From contig CAJFNE010000022.1 in NCBI GenBank assembly GCA_904393855.1, positions 1-15,779 of the forward strand: 15,779 nt of DNA. Direction: 5' to 3'. Positions within the stretch are counted from its first letter, which is position 1; every line of letters starts with the position of its first letter. This document shows positions 1 through 5,645 of the stretch, in pieces. The position numbers were made by a program, and so were the translations under genes. The DNA comes from an uncultured Oscillibacter sp. GTDB lineage: Bacteria > Bacillota > Clostridia > Oscillospirales > Oscillospiraceae. The notes under the pieces are model-generated. The model worked only from the letters and a program-made list of their open reading frames with translations, had not been told where the DNA came from and searched no databases.

Positions 1-150
1 GCGGGAGTTGTTGTTGGGGTCGCCGGAGCCGCCGCCCTCTTTCACGGCCACGATGATCTCCTTGGCGATCTTGGTGAAGGCGGCGGAGCGCTTGGCGTCC
101 TGCGCGCCCTTGGTCTTTTGAATATTATGCCATTTGGAATGTCCAGACAT
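1..150 (-). CDS. yebC: YebC/PmpR-family (TACO1) protein, N-terminal part
   Basis: Only the first 50 codons are inside the window; the rest runs off the left edge. The protein opens MSGHSKWHNIQKTKG, the hallmark N-terminus of the YebC/PmpR/TACO1 family, followed by a basic stretch with AKRSAAFTKIAKEI and the GGG-DPN-N-R segment typical of the family's first domain. Family members act as DNA-binding regulators in some bacteria and as factors that help ribosomes through proline stretches in others; which role applies here cannot be told. The ATG at 150 has an AGAAGGAG site about 8 bases upstream. It starts 3 bases after the stop of the Nif3-family gene, so it is the fourth gene of the DUF1858-trmK-nif3 operon. 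In many bacteria yebC sits beside ruvCAB; here the ruv genes are nearby but in a separate unit. Confidence 0.93.
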   Translation of the reverse strand, partial: MSGHSKWHNIQKTKGAQDAKRSAAFTKIAKEIIVAVKEGGGSGDPNNNSR

Positions 151-153
151 GGT

Positions 154-945
154 TTATTCTCCTTCTACGTAATATTGGATGACCTCCTGATGGGAGGCGG
201 ATTTCTGCACGGACAGCTCGGGGAACTGCTCCGTCAGATGGGACACGAGCTTGCGGCAGACCGGGTCCTCCGTGGGGAAGTGGCCCGCGTCGATCAGGTT
301 GATCCCCTTCCCCGCCGCGTCCAGGAACTGGTGGTAACTCAAATCGGAGGTGACGAAGGTGTCGCACTCGGCGGCGATGACGGCGTCCTCGTAGTCTCCA
401 CAGGAGCCGCCGCCCACAGCCACCCGGCGAACGAGTGCGCCGGTTCCGGCGTAGCGCACGCCGTTGGCTCCTAGGGCGCGGCACACGCGCCGGACGAATT
501 CCCGGAGGGGCATGGGCTCTGCCAGGGTCCCCATCCGGCAGAGGCCGTCCGGGTCGCCCAGGGGTCCAGGGTCGACCAGCGCCAGCGTCTCCGCCAGACA
601 GTCGTTGACCCCTCCTCTCGCCACATCCAGGTTTGTGTGCATGCAGATGGCGGACACGCCATGCCGCAGCAGCTTCAACAGCAGATGGCCCTGGGGCGTG
701 TCGCTGCGGACCGTTTGCACCGGCAGCCATTTGCAGTTCATCACCGGGTGATGGCTGACGATCAGCTGGCACTGGCCGGCGATGGCCTCGTCCGCCACGG
801 CCTCCGTGATATCCAGGGCCACCAGGACCCGGGAGACCGCCTGCTCCGGGTCCCCCAGCAGGTGGCCCACATTGTCCCACTCCATGGCGCCCTCCCGGGG
901 AGCAAGCGTGAACAGGGCCCGTTCAATTTCCCGGACTGTTGGCAT
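154..945 (-). CDS. Nif3-like dinuclear metal center protein
   Basis: A 263-residue Nif3/YqfO-family protein (sometimes annotated GTP cyclohydrolase 1 type 2-like), a class that forms hexameric rings with a two-metal centre; its physiological reaction is not settled. Family motifs are in order: EWDNVGHLLGDP near residue 22, the metal-ligand motif SHHPV (His65, His66), the MHTNLD motif (His103, Asp107) followed by RGGVND, and the C-terminal DAGHFPTEDP segment with His222 and Glu226. The long insert domain found in some homologues is absent, matching the short form. The ATG at 945 was chosen over upstream in-frame starts because it gives the usual family N-terminus and has a GAGAGGAG site 7 bases upstream. 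It overlaps the end of trmK by 23 bases, which suggests translational coupling; trmK-nif3 adjacency is common in Bacillota. Confidence 0.93.
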   Translation of the reverse strand: MPTVREIERALFTLAPREGAMEWDNVGHLLGDPEQAVSRVLVALDITEAVADEAIAGQCQLIVSHHPVMNCKWLPVQTVRSDTPQGHLLLKLLRHGVSAICMHTNLDVARGGVNDCLAETLALVDPGPLGDPDGLCRMGTLAEPMPLREFVRRVCRALGANGVRYAGTGALVRRVAVGGGSCGDYEDAVIAAECDTFVTSDLSYHQFLDAAGKGINLIDAGHFPTEDPVCRKLVSHLTEQFPELSVQKSASHQEVIQYYVEGE

Positions 946-1633
946 GACGCCACTCCTCTCGCATAGCCAGCAGGTCAGTGATGATGTCCCGCAGATGATC
1001 GGCGTCGTCAGGGTCTTTTCCGTGGGCCGAGCGGCTGCGGCCCGCCACCACTCCCTGCAGCTGAATGATTTTTTCAATGATGTACCGCTCCGCCAGCGGG
1101 TCATGCAGCAGCTTGGCCCCGCAGTAGAGCTGTCCCAGGGACAGGGTCATCGTCCCCGCTCCCGCCTCCATCACGGGATAGAGGTGCCCCCGATCCCGGA
1201 CCAGGGCCTCCCGCTGGATAACGTACCCGTGGCCGGACAGAAAGCCTCGCAGGACCTCCGGGCGGCTTTGGGGCTGCAGCAGCAGCGTGTGGCCGCCATC
1301 CGCTGTCCAGGGTGCAGCTGCCAAAATCGCCGCGATGTTCTCCCCGCCCATGCCGGCGATAACAACCGTGTCGCACTCCTCCGGCGCCACGGAGGATAGT
1401 CCGTCGCACAGGCGGAGGTCCAGCTTTGCGCCGTAATCCTCGGCGGTTTTCTGGGCCCGGCTCAGGGGGCCGGGGCGCAGGTCACTGGCGATGGCGGAAG
1501 CCGCCCGCCCCCGGAGGACCAGCCACACCGGCAGATAGCCGTGGTCCGTGCCCACGTCTGCCAGGCGGGCACCGGCAGGTACCCAGTCCGCCAGAAGCCG
1601 CAGGCGCGGCGTCAACGCAGGTTCCTTGGCCAT
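923..1633 (-). CDS. trmK: tRNA (adenine(22)-N1)-methyltransferase TrmK
   Basis: A 236-residue Rossmann-fold SAM-dependent methyltransferase of the TrmK (YqfN) family, which methylates N1 of A22 in the tRNA D-loop. Visible motifs are the SAM-binding DVGTDHGYLP (about residues 26-35), SDLRPGPLSRA (50-60), the catalytic-region IAGMGGENI (92-100) and LLQPQSRPEVLR (118-129); a helical C-terminal domain follows. Length matches the family. The start at 1633 has GAGGAGGG 6-7 bases upstream; an in-frame extension to 1678 would add residues with no family similarity and run into a hairpin. The gene lies 68 bases after the DUF1858 gene and overlaps the next gene, so it is probably in the middle of an operon. 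Confidence 0.94.
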   Translation of the reverse strand: MAKEPALTPRLRLLADWVPAGARLADVGTDHGYLPVWLVLRGRAASAIASDLRPGPLSRAQKTAEDYGAKLDLRLCDGLSSVAPEECDTVVIAGMGGENIAAILAAAPWTADGGHTLLLQPQSRPEVLRGFLSGHGYVIQREALVRDRGHLYPVMEAGAGTMTLSLGQLYCGAKLLHDPLAERYIIEKIIQLQGVVAGRSRSAHGKDPDDADHLRDIITDLLAMREEWRHANSPGN

Positions 1634-1655
1634 GGTTCTTCCCTCCTCGGTGGAA

Positions 1656-1686
1656 GGACGCATGCGGGAAGCTCCCACATGCGTCC
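1656..1686 (-). repeat. Hairpin between DUF1858 gene and trmK
   Basis: Perfect 9-base arms GGACGCATG (1656-1664) and CATGCGTCC (1678-1686) enclose a second 4-base pairing GGGA/TCCC, separated by one C-A mismatch. Read on the minus strand it lies between the DUF1858 stop and the trmK ribosome site. There is no T-run after it, so it is not a standard intrinsic terminator; it could be an RNA-processing or stability element or a weak attenuator. Confidence 0.6.
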
Positions 1687-1701
1687 TCTTGGGTCCGCCG
1701 T

Positions 1702-1908
1702 TTACTGGGCCTTGTTGGCCTCCTCGTTCACCAGCTTCAGCAGCTTGTCCACGTCCACGCCATGGACGGCGCAGGCCTCCTCCACGGTCTCGCCCCGGGA
1801 GGCGCCGCAGCCCAGGCAGTGCATGCCGATGGCCAGGAAGATGGGCGCGGTCTGGGGAGCGATATCCAGGATATCACCAATGATGGTGTCTTTCGTAATG
1901 TTGATCAT
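1702..1908 (-). CDS. DUF1858 domain-containing small protein
   Basis: A 68-residue protein made of a single DUF1858 domain: MINITKDTIIGDILDIAP, a central IGMHCLGCGAS with a CxxC pair (Cys31, Cys34 region), then a short helical end. Such proteins are small, cytoplasmic and redox- or metal-plausible because of the CxxC, but no biochemical role is established. The ATG at 1908 has GGAGG 8 bases upstream. It is the first gene after a near-consensus promoter and leads the trmK-nif3-yebC group, although a hairpin lies between it and trmK. Length is normal for the family. Confidence 0.88.
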   Translation of the reverse strand: MINITKDTIIGDILDIAPQTAPIFLAIGMHCLGCGASRGETVEEACAVHGVDVDKLLKLVNEEANKAQ

Positions 1909-1938
1909 GAGAGATTCCTCCGATATAAAAATTCAGCA

Positions 1939-1972
1939 AGCGTATTATACGCTATTCCAGGGGGATTTTCAA
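1939..1972 (-). promoter_or_regulatory. SigA-type promoter of the DUF1858-trmK operon, with palindrome over the -10
   Basis: On the minus strand TTGAAA (1972-1967) and TATAAT (1949-1944) are separated by exactly 17 bases, a near-consensus housekeeping promoter placing the start of transcription about 30 bases before the DUF1858 ATG. The -10 is the centre of a perfect palindrome with 7-base arms AGCGTAT and ATACGCT around one central base (1939-1953). This could be a repressor operator or simple chance; the promoter itself is convincing. Confidence 0.8.
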
Positions 1973-2176
1973 GAGAAAAGTTTGGAAAAAACCTCCGCTT
2001 TTCCAAAAATATGCGCGCTTATCGTAAAAAACCGCCCTGGATGGGAGCGGGTCGCCTGCTCCCATCCACATGCGCGGCGGGGTCGGTCTTGGATTTTCTG
2101 AAAAGGCCTGAGACGAGGCGGAACCGCGTCACAGCCATCCTCTATTCGCAGGGGCATATTTCCCGCCTGCCGGCGC
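1973..2176. other. Intergenic region upstream of the DUF1858 promoter
   Basis: Together with the promoter this fills the 334-base gap between the zinc-ribbon gene and the DUF1858 gene. It holds an AT-rich inverted repeat, TTTGGAAAA / TTTTCCAAA, at about 1981-2007, and a perfect 11-base-pair hairpin at 2038-2068 listed separately. A 39-codon minus-strand frame (2019-2138) has no usable ribosome site spacing and no recognised similarity, so no gene is called. Confidence 0.5.
2027..2068 (-). terminator. Possible terminator or regulatory hairpin
   Basis: Arms TGGATGGGAGC (2038-2048) and GCTCCCATCCA (2058-2068) pair perfectly over 11 bases with a 9-base loop. On the minus strand the hairpin is followed by GGGCGG and then six T's. 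The gap before the T-run is longer than usual for an intrinsic terminator. A shorter alternative pairing CCGC/GCGG would sit directly against the T-run, so two exclusive folds are possible. It lies downstream of a stronger terminator at 2177-2208. Confidence 0.45.
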
Positions 2177-2208
2177 AAAAAAAACGGCGTCTCCGAAAGG
2201 AGACGCCG
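2177..2208 (-). terminator. Rho-independent terminator of sigH-zinc ribbon unit
   Basis: On the minus strand CGGCGTCTCC, a TTTC loop and GGAGACGCCG form a perfect 10-base-pair stem, followed immediately by eight T's. It lies 35 bases after the zinc-ribbon stop codon and is a textbook intrinsic terminator. Confidence 0.95.
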
Positions 2209-2242
2209 CTCTCTGCAAGAAACAAAACGGAAATTCAGTTTC

Positions 2243-2524
2243 TCAGCCCTGCTGCTCGCGCATCTTGGCGAAGCACTCGCTGCAGTAGACAGGACGGTCA
2301 GACTTGGGCTCAAAGGGCACGCGGGCCTCGCCGCCGCAGGCAGCGCAAACAGCGGTAAAGTACTCCCGGGGGCCGCGGGCAGCGTTCTTGCGGGCGTCAC
2401 GGCAGGCCTTGCAGCGCTGGGGCTCGTTCTGGAAGCCGCGCTCTGCGTAGAACTCCTGCTCACCGGCGGTGAACACGAACTCCTTGCCGCACTCTTTGCA
2501 CACTAAAGTCTTGTCTTCGTACAT
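2243..2524 (-). CDS. Double zinc-ribbon protein (zf-trcl / CxxC-x17-CxxC type)
   Basis: A 93-residue protein with four CxxC pairs: Cys9/Cys12 and Cys38/Cys41 form a first ribbon, with the EFYAERGF motif between them that is typical of the 'probable zinc-ribbon' family; Cys60/Cys63 and Cys81/Cys84 form a second, spaced exactly CxxC-x17-CxxC. Two zinc sites are therefore expected. The function is unknown; proteins of this kind are common in anaerobic Bacillota. The start at 2524 has AGAGGG 8-9 bases upstream. It begins 39 bases after the sigH stop with no terminator between, so it is probably made from the sigH transcript, and a strong terminator follows it. Confidence 0.88.
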   Translation of the reverse strand: MYEDKTLVCKECGKEFVFTAGEQEFYAERGFQNEPQRCKACRDARKNAARGPREYFTAVCAACGGEARVPFEPKSDRPVYCSECFAKMREQQG

Positions 2525-2563
2525 GATGTTTACCCTCTCTTTGAAAAGAAAAATATATTGCGC

Positions 2564-3205
2564 TCAGCGTTTGCTGACGTCGCCGGAAAAAAGCTGCCGC
2601 GCCACCTTGCGCCGAATGCGCTGCACGGCGTTGTCCACGGACTTTGGAGACTTGCCTACCGTCTCGGCAATTTCTCTGCATGAAAGACCGTCTAAATAGT
2701 ACTCCAAAATCTTTGCTTCAAATTCGGACAACTGTTTCCGGACGCCAGTTAAGAGGGCTGCTGTGTGCTCCCTGTCGATCACATCGTCTTCGGGATTGCG
2801 CTGCTCTAAATGATTGGTTCCAGAGGTGTAGGAATTGCTGTCAAAGTCGGGAGTATCCAGGGAAATCGACTGATTGAGCACCTTGTGCTTTTCCCGCGCC
2901 GCGGCGCGAAGAACGGAATACAGCCGATTGCGAATACAAATTTCTGCGTAGGTTCGGAACGTGGCCGCCTTATCGGCGTCATATTCCCGGACCGCCTTGA
3001 TGAGTCCCACCATGCCCTCCTGGGTCAGGTCCTCGCTGTCGCCGCCCACCAGAAAATAGGGCCGCGCACAGCTGCGGACCAGGCGGTTATAGCGGGTGAC
3101 CAGGACCTCCTCCGCCACACGGTCTCCCCCGGCGGCTCGGGCGCACAGCGCCTCGTCGGAGAGGAGGCGAAAGTCCTCGGGCAAGTTCTCATAAGAATTG
3201 TACAT
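2564..3205 (-). CDS. sigH: RNA polymerase sporulation sigma factor SigH
   Basis: A 213-residue sigma-70-family factor most like SigH (Spo0H), which directs early sporulation and transition-state genes. Matching features are LSDEALCARAAGGD near the start, ARPYFLVGGDSEDLTQEGMV (region 2, about residues 47-66), TFRTYAEICIRNRLYSVLRAA (82-102), the SLDTP motif, and a C-terminal helix-turn-helix with SCREIAETVGKSPKSVDNAV (about 175-194). The ATG at 3205 is the only plausible start that keeps the conserved N-terminus; a TTG at codon 8 is the alternative. There is no proper ribosome site upstream, because a consensus promoter occupies that space (see the promoter entry). A zinc-ribbon gene follows in the same unit. 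Confidence 0.92.
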   Translation of the reverse strand: MYNSYENLPEDFRLLSDEALCARAAGGDRVAEEVLVTRYNRLVRSCARPYFLVGGDSEDLTQEGMVGLIKAVREYDADKAATFRTYAEICIRNRLYSVLRAAAREKHKVLNQSISLDTPDFDSNSYTSGTNHLEQRNPEDDVIDREHTAALLTGVRKQLSEFEAKILEYYLDGLSCREIAETVGKSPKSVDNAVQRIRRKVARQLFSGDVSKR

Positions 3206-3210
3206 ATTGT

Positions 3211-3240
3211 ATTATACCTGTCGAGTGCCTGAAATGTCAA
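3211..3240 (-). promoter_or_regulatory. sigH: Consensus SigA promoter abutting the sigH start codon
   Basis: On the minus strand TTGACA (3240-3235) and TATAAT (3216-3211) are perfect -35 and -10 hexamers with an 18-base spacer. The ATG of sigH begins only 5 bases after the -10, so transcription would be expected to start at or within a base or two of the A of the ATG. The only purine-rich stretch before the ATG is a weak AGG inside the promoter. The promoter match is very strong; leaderless translation is the inference. Confidence 0.82.
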
Positions 3241-3359
3241 GCAGAATATCAAAAATGCCGGATATTTTTTTGAAAAAATTTAGTCATTATATCGAAACTT
3301 GCGGAAATCCAGAGACGCATACCACAGATTTGAATCCCCAAATCTTCCCAGAAAAAGGT

Positions 3360-3379
3360 TTACATAGCGGAAACCTCCT
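3360..3379 (-). other. Ribosome site followed by ATG-TAA (start-stop)
   Basis: In the ruvB-sigH gap the minus strand carries AGGAGG (3379-3374), an 8-base spacer, then ATG (3365-3363) directly followed by TAA (3362-3360). It looks like a strong translation start with a one-codon frame. It may be a relic of a lost gene, a regulatory start-stop, or chance. The rest of this 204-base gap is AT-rich and holds the sigH promoter. Confidence 0.35.
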
Positions 3380-3409
3380 GCAAACAGAAGGGAAATGTTT
3401 CCTTTACCT

Positions 3410-4489
3410 TTATAGGTGCAGCTGCTCCATATCCGGGGGCGCCTCCGCGATCCCGCCGGGGATGGGCTTGTGGAGGTGCTGATATGCTTTCTGGGTTACG
3501 CACCGACCCCGGGGCGTCCGGGTCAGGAAGCCCAGCTGCATCAGGTACGGCTCGTACACGTCCTCCAGCGTCACGGACTCCTCGCCAATGGTGGCCGCCA
3601 GGGTCTCCAGGCCCACGGGGCCGCCTCCGTAGTTTTCAATGATGGCTCCCAGCATCCGCCGGTCAATAGGGTCCAGCCCTAAGTGATCGATCTCCAGCGC
3701 GCACAGGGCCTGGTCCGCCACGTCTTTCGTGATGACGCCGTCCGCTTTCACCTGGGCAAAGTCCCGCACCCGGCGGAGCATCCGGTTGGCGATGCGGGGG
3801 GTGCCCCGGCTTCGGCGGGCGATCTCATAGGCTCCCTCCGGCACGATGTCCACGTTCAGGATGCCGGCGGACCGGGTGACGATCAGGGCCAGCTCCTCCG
3901 GGGTATACAGCTCCAGCCGCAGCGTCACGCCGAAGCGGTCCCGCAACGGCGCGGACAGCTGCCCCGCCCGGGTGGTGGCTCCGATCAGGGTGAATTTCGG
4001 CAGGTCCAGCCGAATGGAGTTGGCGCTGGGCCCCTTGCCCACAATGATGTCCAGGGCATAGTCCTCCATGGCCGGGTACAGGATCTCCTCCACGGACCGG
4101 TTCAGCCGATGGATCTCGTCCACGAACAGGATGTCCCCCTCATTCAGATTCGTCAGCAGGGCCGCCAGGTCTCCCGGCTTCTCGATGGCCGGGCCGGAGG
4201 TGATGCGGATGTTGACCCCCATCTCCTGGGCGATGATGCCGGCCAGGGTGGTCTTGCCCAGGCCGGGCGGGCCATGGAGCAGCACGTGGTCCAATGCCTC
4301 TCCCCGCTTCTGAGCCGCTCGGATGAAGATTTCCAGATTTTCCTTGGCTTTCTCCTGGCCGATGTACTCCTTGAGAGTCTTGGGCCGGAGGGACCCCTCC
4401 TGGGCGTCCTCCTGCAGGAACGTCTTGGCCACGATGGGCTCCTCGTAGATGTCGTTTCCAAAGTCAATGCTCAAAGTTTCACTTCCCAT
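3410..4489 (-). CDS. ruvB: Holliday junction branch migration helicase RuvB
   Basis: A AAA+ ATPase that forms hexameric rings and drives branch migration of Holliday junctions with RuvA. In a 359-residue frame the Walker A GPPGLGKT (73-80), Walker B FVDEIH (122-127), sensor 1 GATTRAG (170-176), arginine-finger region RDRFG (183-187) and the sensor 2/winged-helix segment RGTPRIANRMLRRVRDFA follow in family order; the end QLGFLTRTPRGR is typical of RuvB. The start is uncertain: the ATG at 4489 has AGAGGA touching it with no spacer, whereas TTG at 4474 has GGGAAG 7 bases upstream and would begin (M)SIDFGNDIYEEPIV. The gene lies 49 bases after the DUF6054-like gene and ends the ruv group. Confidence 0.96.
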   Translation of the reverse strand: MGSETLSIDFGNDIYEEPIVAKTFLQEDAQEGSLRPKTLKEYIGQEKAKENLEIFIRAAQKRGEALDHVLLHGPPGLGKTTLAGIIAQEMGVNIRITSGPAIEKPGDLAALLTNLNEGDILFVDEIHRLNRSVEEILYPAMEDYALDIIVGKGPSANSIRLDLPKFTLIGATTRAGQLSAPLRDRFGVTLRLELYTPEELALIVTRSAGILNVDIVPEGAYEIARRSRGTPRIANRMLRRVRDFAQVKADGVITKDVADQALCALEIDHLGLDPIDRRMLGAIIENYGGGPVGLETLAATIGEESVTLEDVYEPYLMQLGFLTRTPRGRCVTQKAYQHLHKPIPGGIAEAPPDMEQLHL

Positions 4490-4538
4490 TCCTCTGCGGG
4501 TATCGTTCCCTTTGTCGTGGTGAAAGCGCGGCGCACGG

Positions 4539-4871
4539 CTATAGGCTGTCCACCACTTCCTGTAGGGCGTCCAGGAAGGACTCTTCCCCCCAGGTGTTCA
4601 TCTTGAAGAACATGGCCTGGCTGCCGCCGGAGGTGATGGCGGAGAGATACAGGTCCCTCCCTTTCCCCACCAGGGTCACATTCAGGCTGACCCGGTTGCC
4701 GCCGGTAAAGCTGTAGCGCTCATAGACCCGGACAGCGCATCGCACATCTCCCAGGTCGAAATCCGTCCCATCCTCATAGGAAACGGACATGCTGCCCTCC
4801 AGTACACCGGTTTGGAGGCGGATCAGCACGTCGTCAAAATCGCCGGTAAGGGCCCGTTCCAGTTTTGCCAT
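4539..4871 (-). CDS. DUF6054-like small protein inside the ruv operon
   Basis: A 110-residue soluble protein without a signal peptide or membrane segment. I recognise it, with moderate confidence, as DUF6054-like. It starts with an amphipathic helix (MAKLERALTGDFDDVLIRLQ) and continues with predicted beta strands, including VRCAVRVYERYSF and VSLNVTLVGKGRDLYLSAITSGG, then a C-terminal helix; the layout suggests a compact alpha/beta fold. No catalytic motif is visible. The ATG at 4871 has AAGGAG 6-7 bases upstream. It lies 28 bases after ruvA and 49 bases before ruvB, so it should be co-expressed with the Holliday-junction machinery, but a role in recombination is only guilt by position. Confidence 0.75.
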   Translation of the reverse strand: MAKLERALTGDFDDVLIRLQTGVLEGSMSVSYEDGTDFDLGDVRCAVRVYERYSFTGGNRVSLNVTLVGKGRDLYLSAITSGGSQAMFFKMNTWGEESFLDALQEVVDSL

Positions 4872-4899
4872 GGCAGCTCCTTTCCAAGCAAGGAAGCCC

Positions 4900-5505
4900 T
4901 CACTTGACCATTTTTTTCAGGCTCTGGCGGATGATTTCCTCCAGGGGTAGGTTCTCCACGTCCACACCCTTCAGGGCCGCCGCCACCTCGGCGCTGGTGT
5001 AGCCCAGGACAGCCAGGGCCTGGGCTGCCTCGGTGGCCTTGTTTGTAAAGGCGGGCACACTGACAGTGCTGCTCCCGGAGAAATCCAGCCCCGTGGCAGC
5101 GCTCTCCCGGGCCATCTTGTCTTTCAACTCCAGAATGATCCGCTGGGCCAGTTTCTTTCCCACGCCAGGTGCCGCCGTCAGGCTCTTCTCGTCCCCAGTG
5201 ACGATGGCCATGGCCAGAGATTCCGGCGTGGTGGTGGAGAGGATGGCCAGGGCGGCCTTGGGACCCACGCCGGAGACGCCGATCAACAGCTTGAAGCTGT
5301 TCAACTCGTTTGCCGTGGCGAAGCCATAGAGGCCAAAAGAGTTCTCTCCCACGTCCAGATAGGTGTAGAGCTTCCCCCGCTGGCCCTTTTTCAGCCGGGA
5401 GAGCGTGTAGTTGGTGGTCTTGCAGGCATATCCCACCCCGCCGCAGTCGATGACCGCCAGGTAAGGCAGGATCTCCGCAACGGTGCCGTCTAAGTAGTAG
5501 AACAT
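4900..5505 (-). CDS. ruvA: Holliday junction DNA-binding protein RuvA
   Basis: A 201-residue RuvA, the tetrameric protein that holds the four-way junction flat and loads RuvB. Domain I (OB fold, about 1-63) opens MFYYLDGTVAEI and contains CGGVGYACKT; domain II has two helix-hairpin-helix motifs, LIGVSGVGPKAALAIL (about 74-89) and AAPGVGKKLAQRIILELK (111-128); after a Ser/Thr-rich linker, domain III (about 155-201, ATEAAQALAVLGY to the end) is the RuvB-contact domain. Length is normal. The ATG at 5505 has GGAG 7-8 bases upstream. It follows ruvC after a 140-base gap occupied by a foldback repeat. Confidence 0.97.
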   Translation of the reverse strand: MFYYLDGTVAEILPYLAVIDCGGVGYACKTTNYTLSRLKKGQRGKLYTYLDVGENSFGLYGFATANELNSFKLLIGVSGVGPKAALAILSTTTPESLAMAIVTGDEKSLTAAPGVGKKLAQRIILELKDKMARESAATGLDFSGSSTVSVPAFTNKATEAAQALAVLGYTSAEVAAALKGVDVENLPLEEIIRQSLKKMVK

Positions 5506-5527
5506 TCGATCACTCCAAAACCTGTGT

Positions 5528-5645
5528 AGAGAGTGAAGAGTTAAGAGCGGAGAGTTGAGATATGGTGTCCGACAAAGCCGGACTGTTCAAATCATTCCGC
5601 CTGCGGCGGAATTTAAAATCTTCACTCTTTACTCTCCACTCTTTT
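5528..5645. repeat. Heptad-repeat foldback element between ruvC and ruvA
   Basis: The left arm (5528-5561) reads on the plus strand as tandem 7-mers: AGAGAGT, GAAGAGT, TAAGAGC, GGAGAGT, TGAGATA. The right arm (5619-5645) carries the same kind of 7-mers on the minus strand (AAAGAGT, GGAGAGT, AAAGAGT), so the arms can pair over about 25 bases with a few mismatches. The core holds a perfect hairpin ATTCCGCC-TGC-GGCGGAAT (5594-5612) and a smaller GTCCG/CGGAC pair (5567-5583). It starts right after the ruvC stop codon. It resembles a small non-coding MITE-like repeat; no transposase is near. Confidence 0.7.

Noticed and set aside
2019..2138. A 39-codon minus-strand frame upstream of the DUF1858 promoter
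   Set aside because: GAGG touches the ATG with no spacer, and the frame runs through the hairpin at 2038-2068. No similarity was recognised.
3383..3405. Possible ruvB terminator made of AAGGAAA / TTTCCCTT
   Set aside because: The stem would be short and AT-rich with a two-base loop and no T-run on the minus strand.
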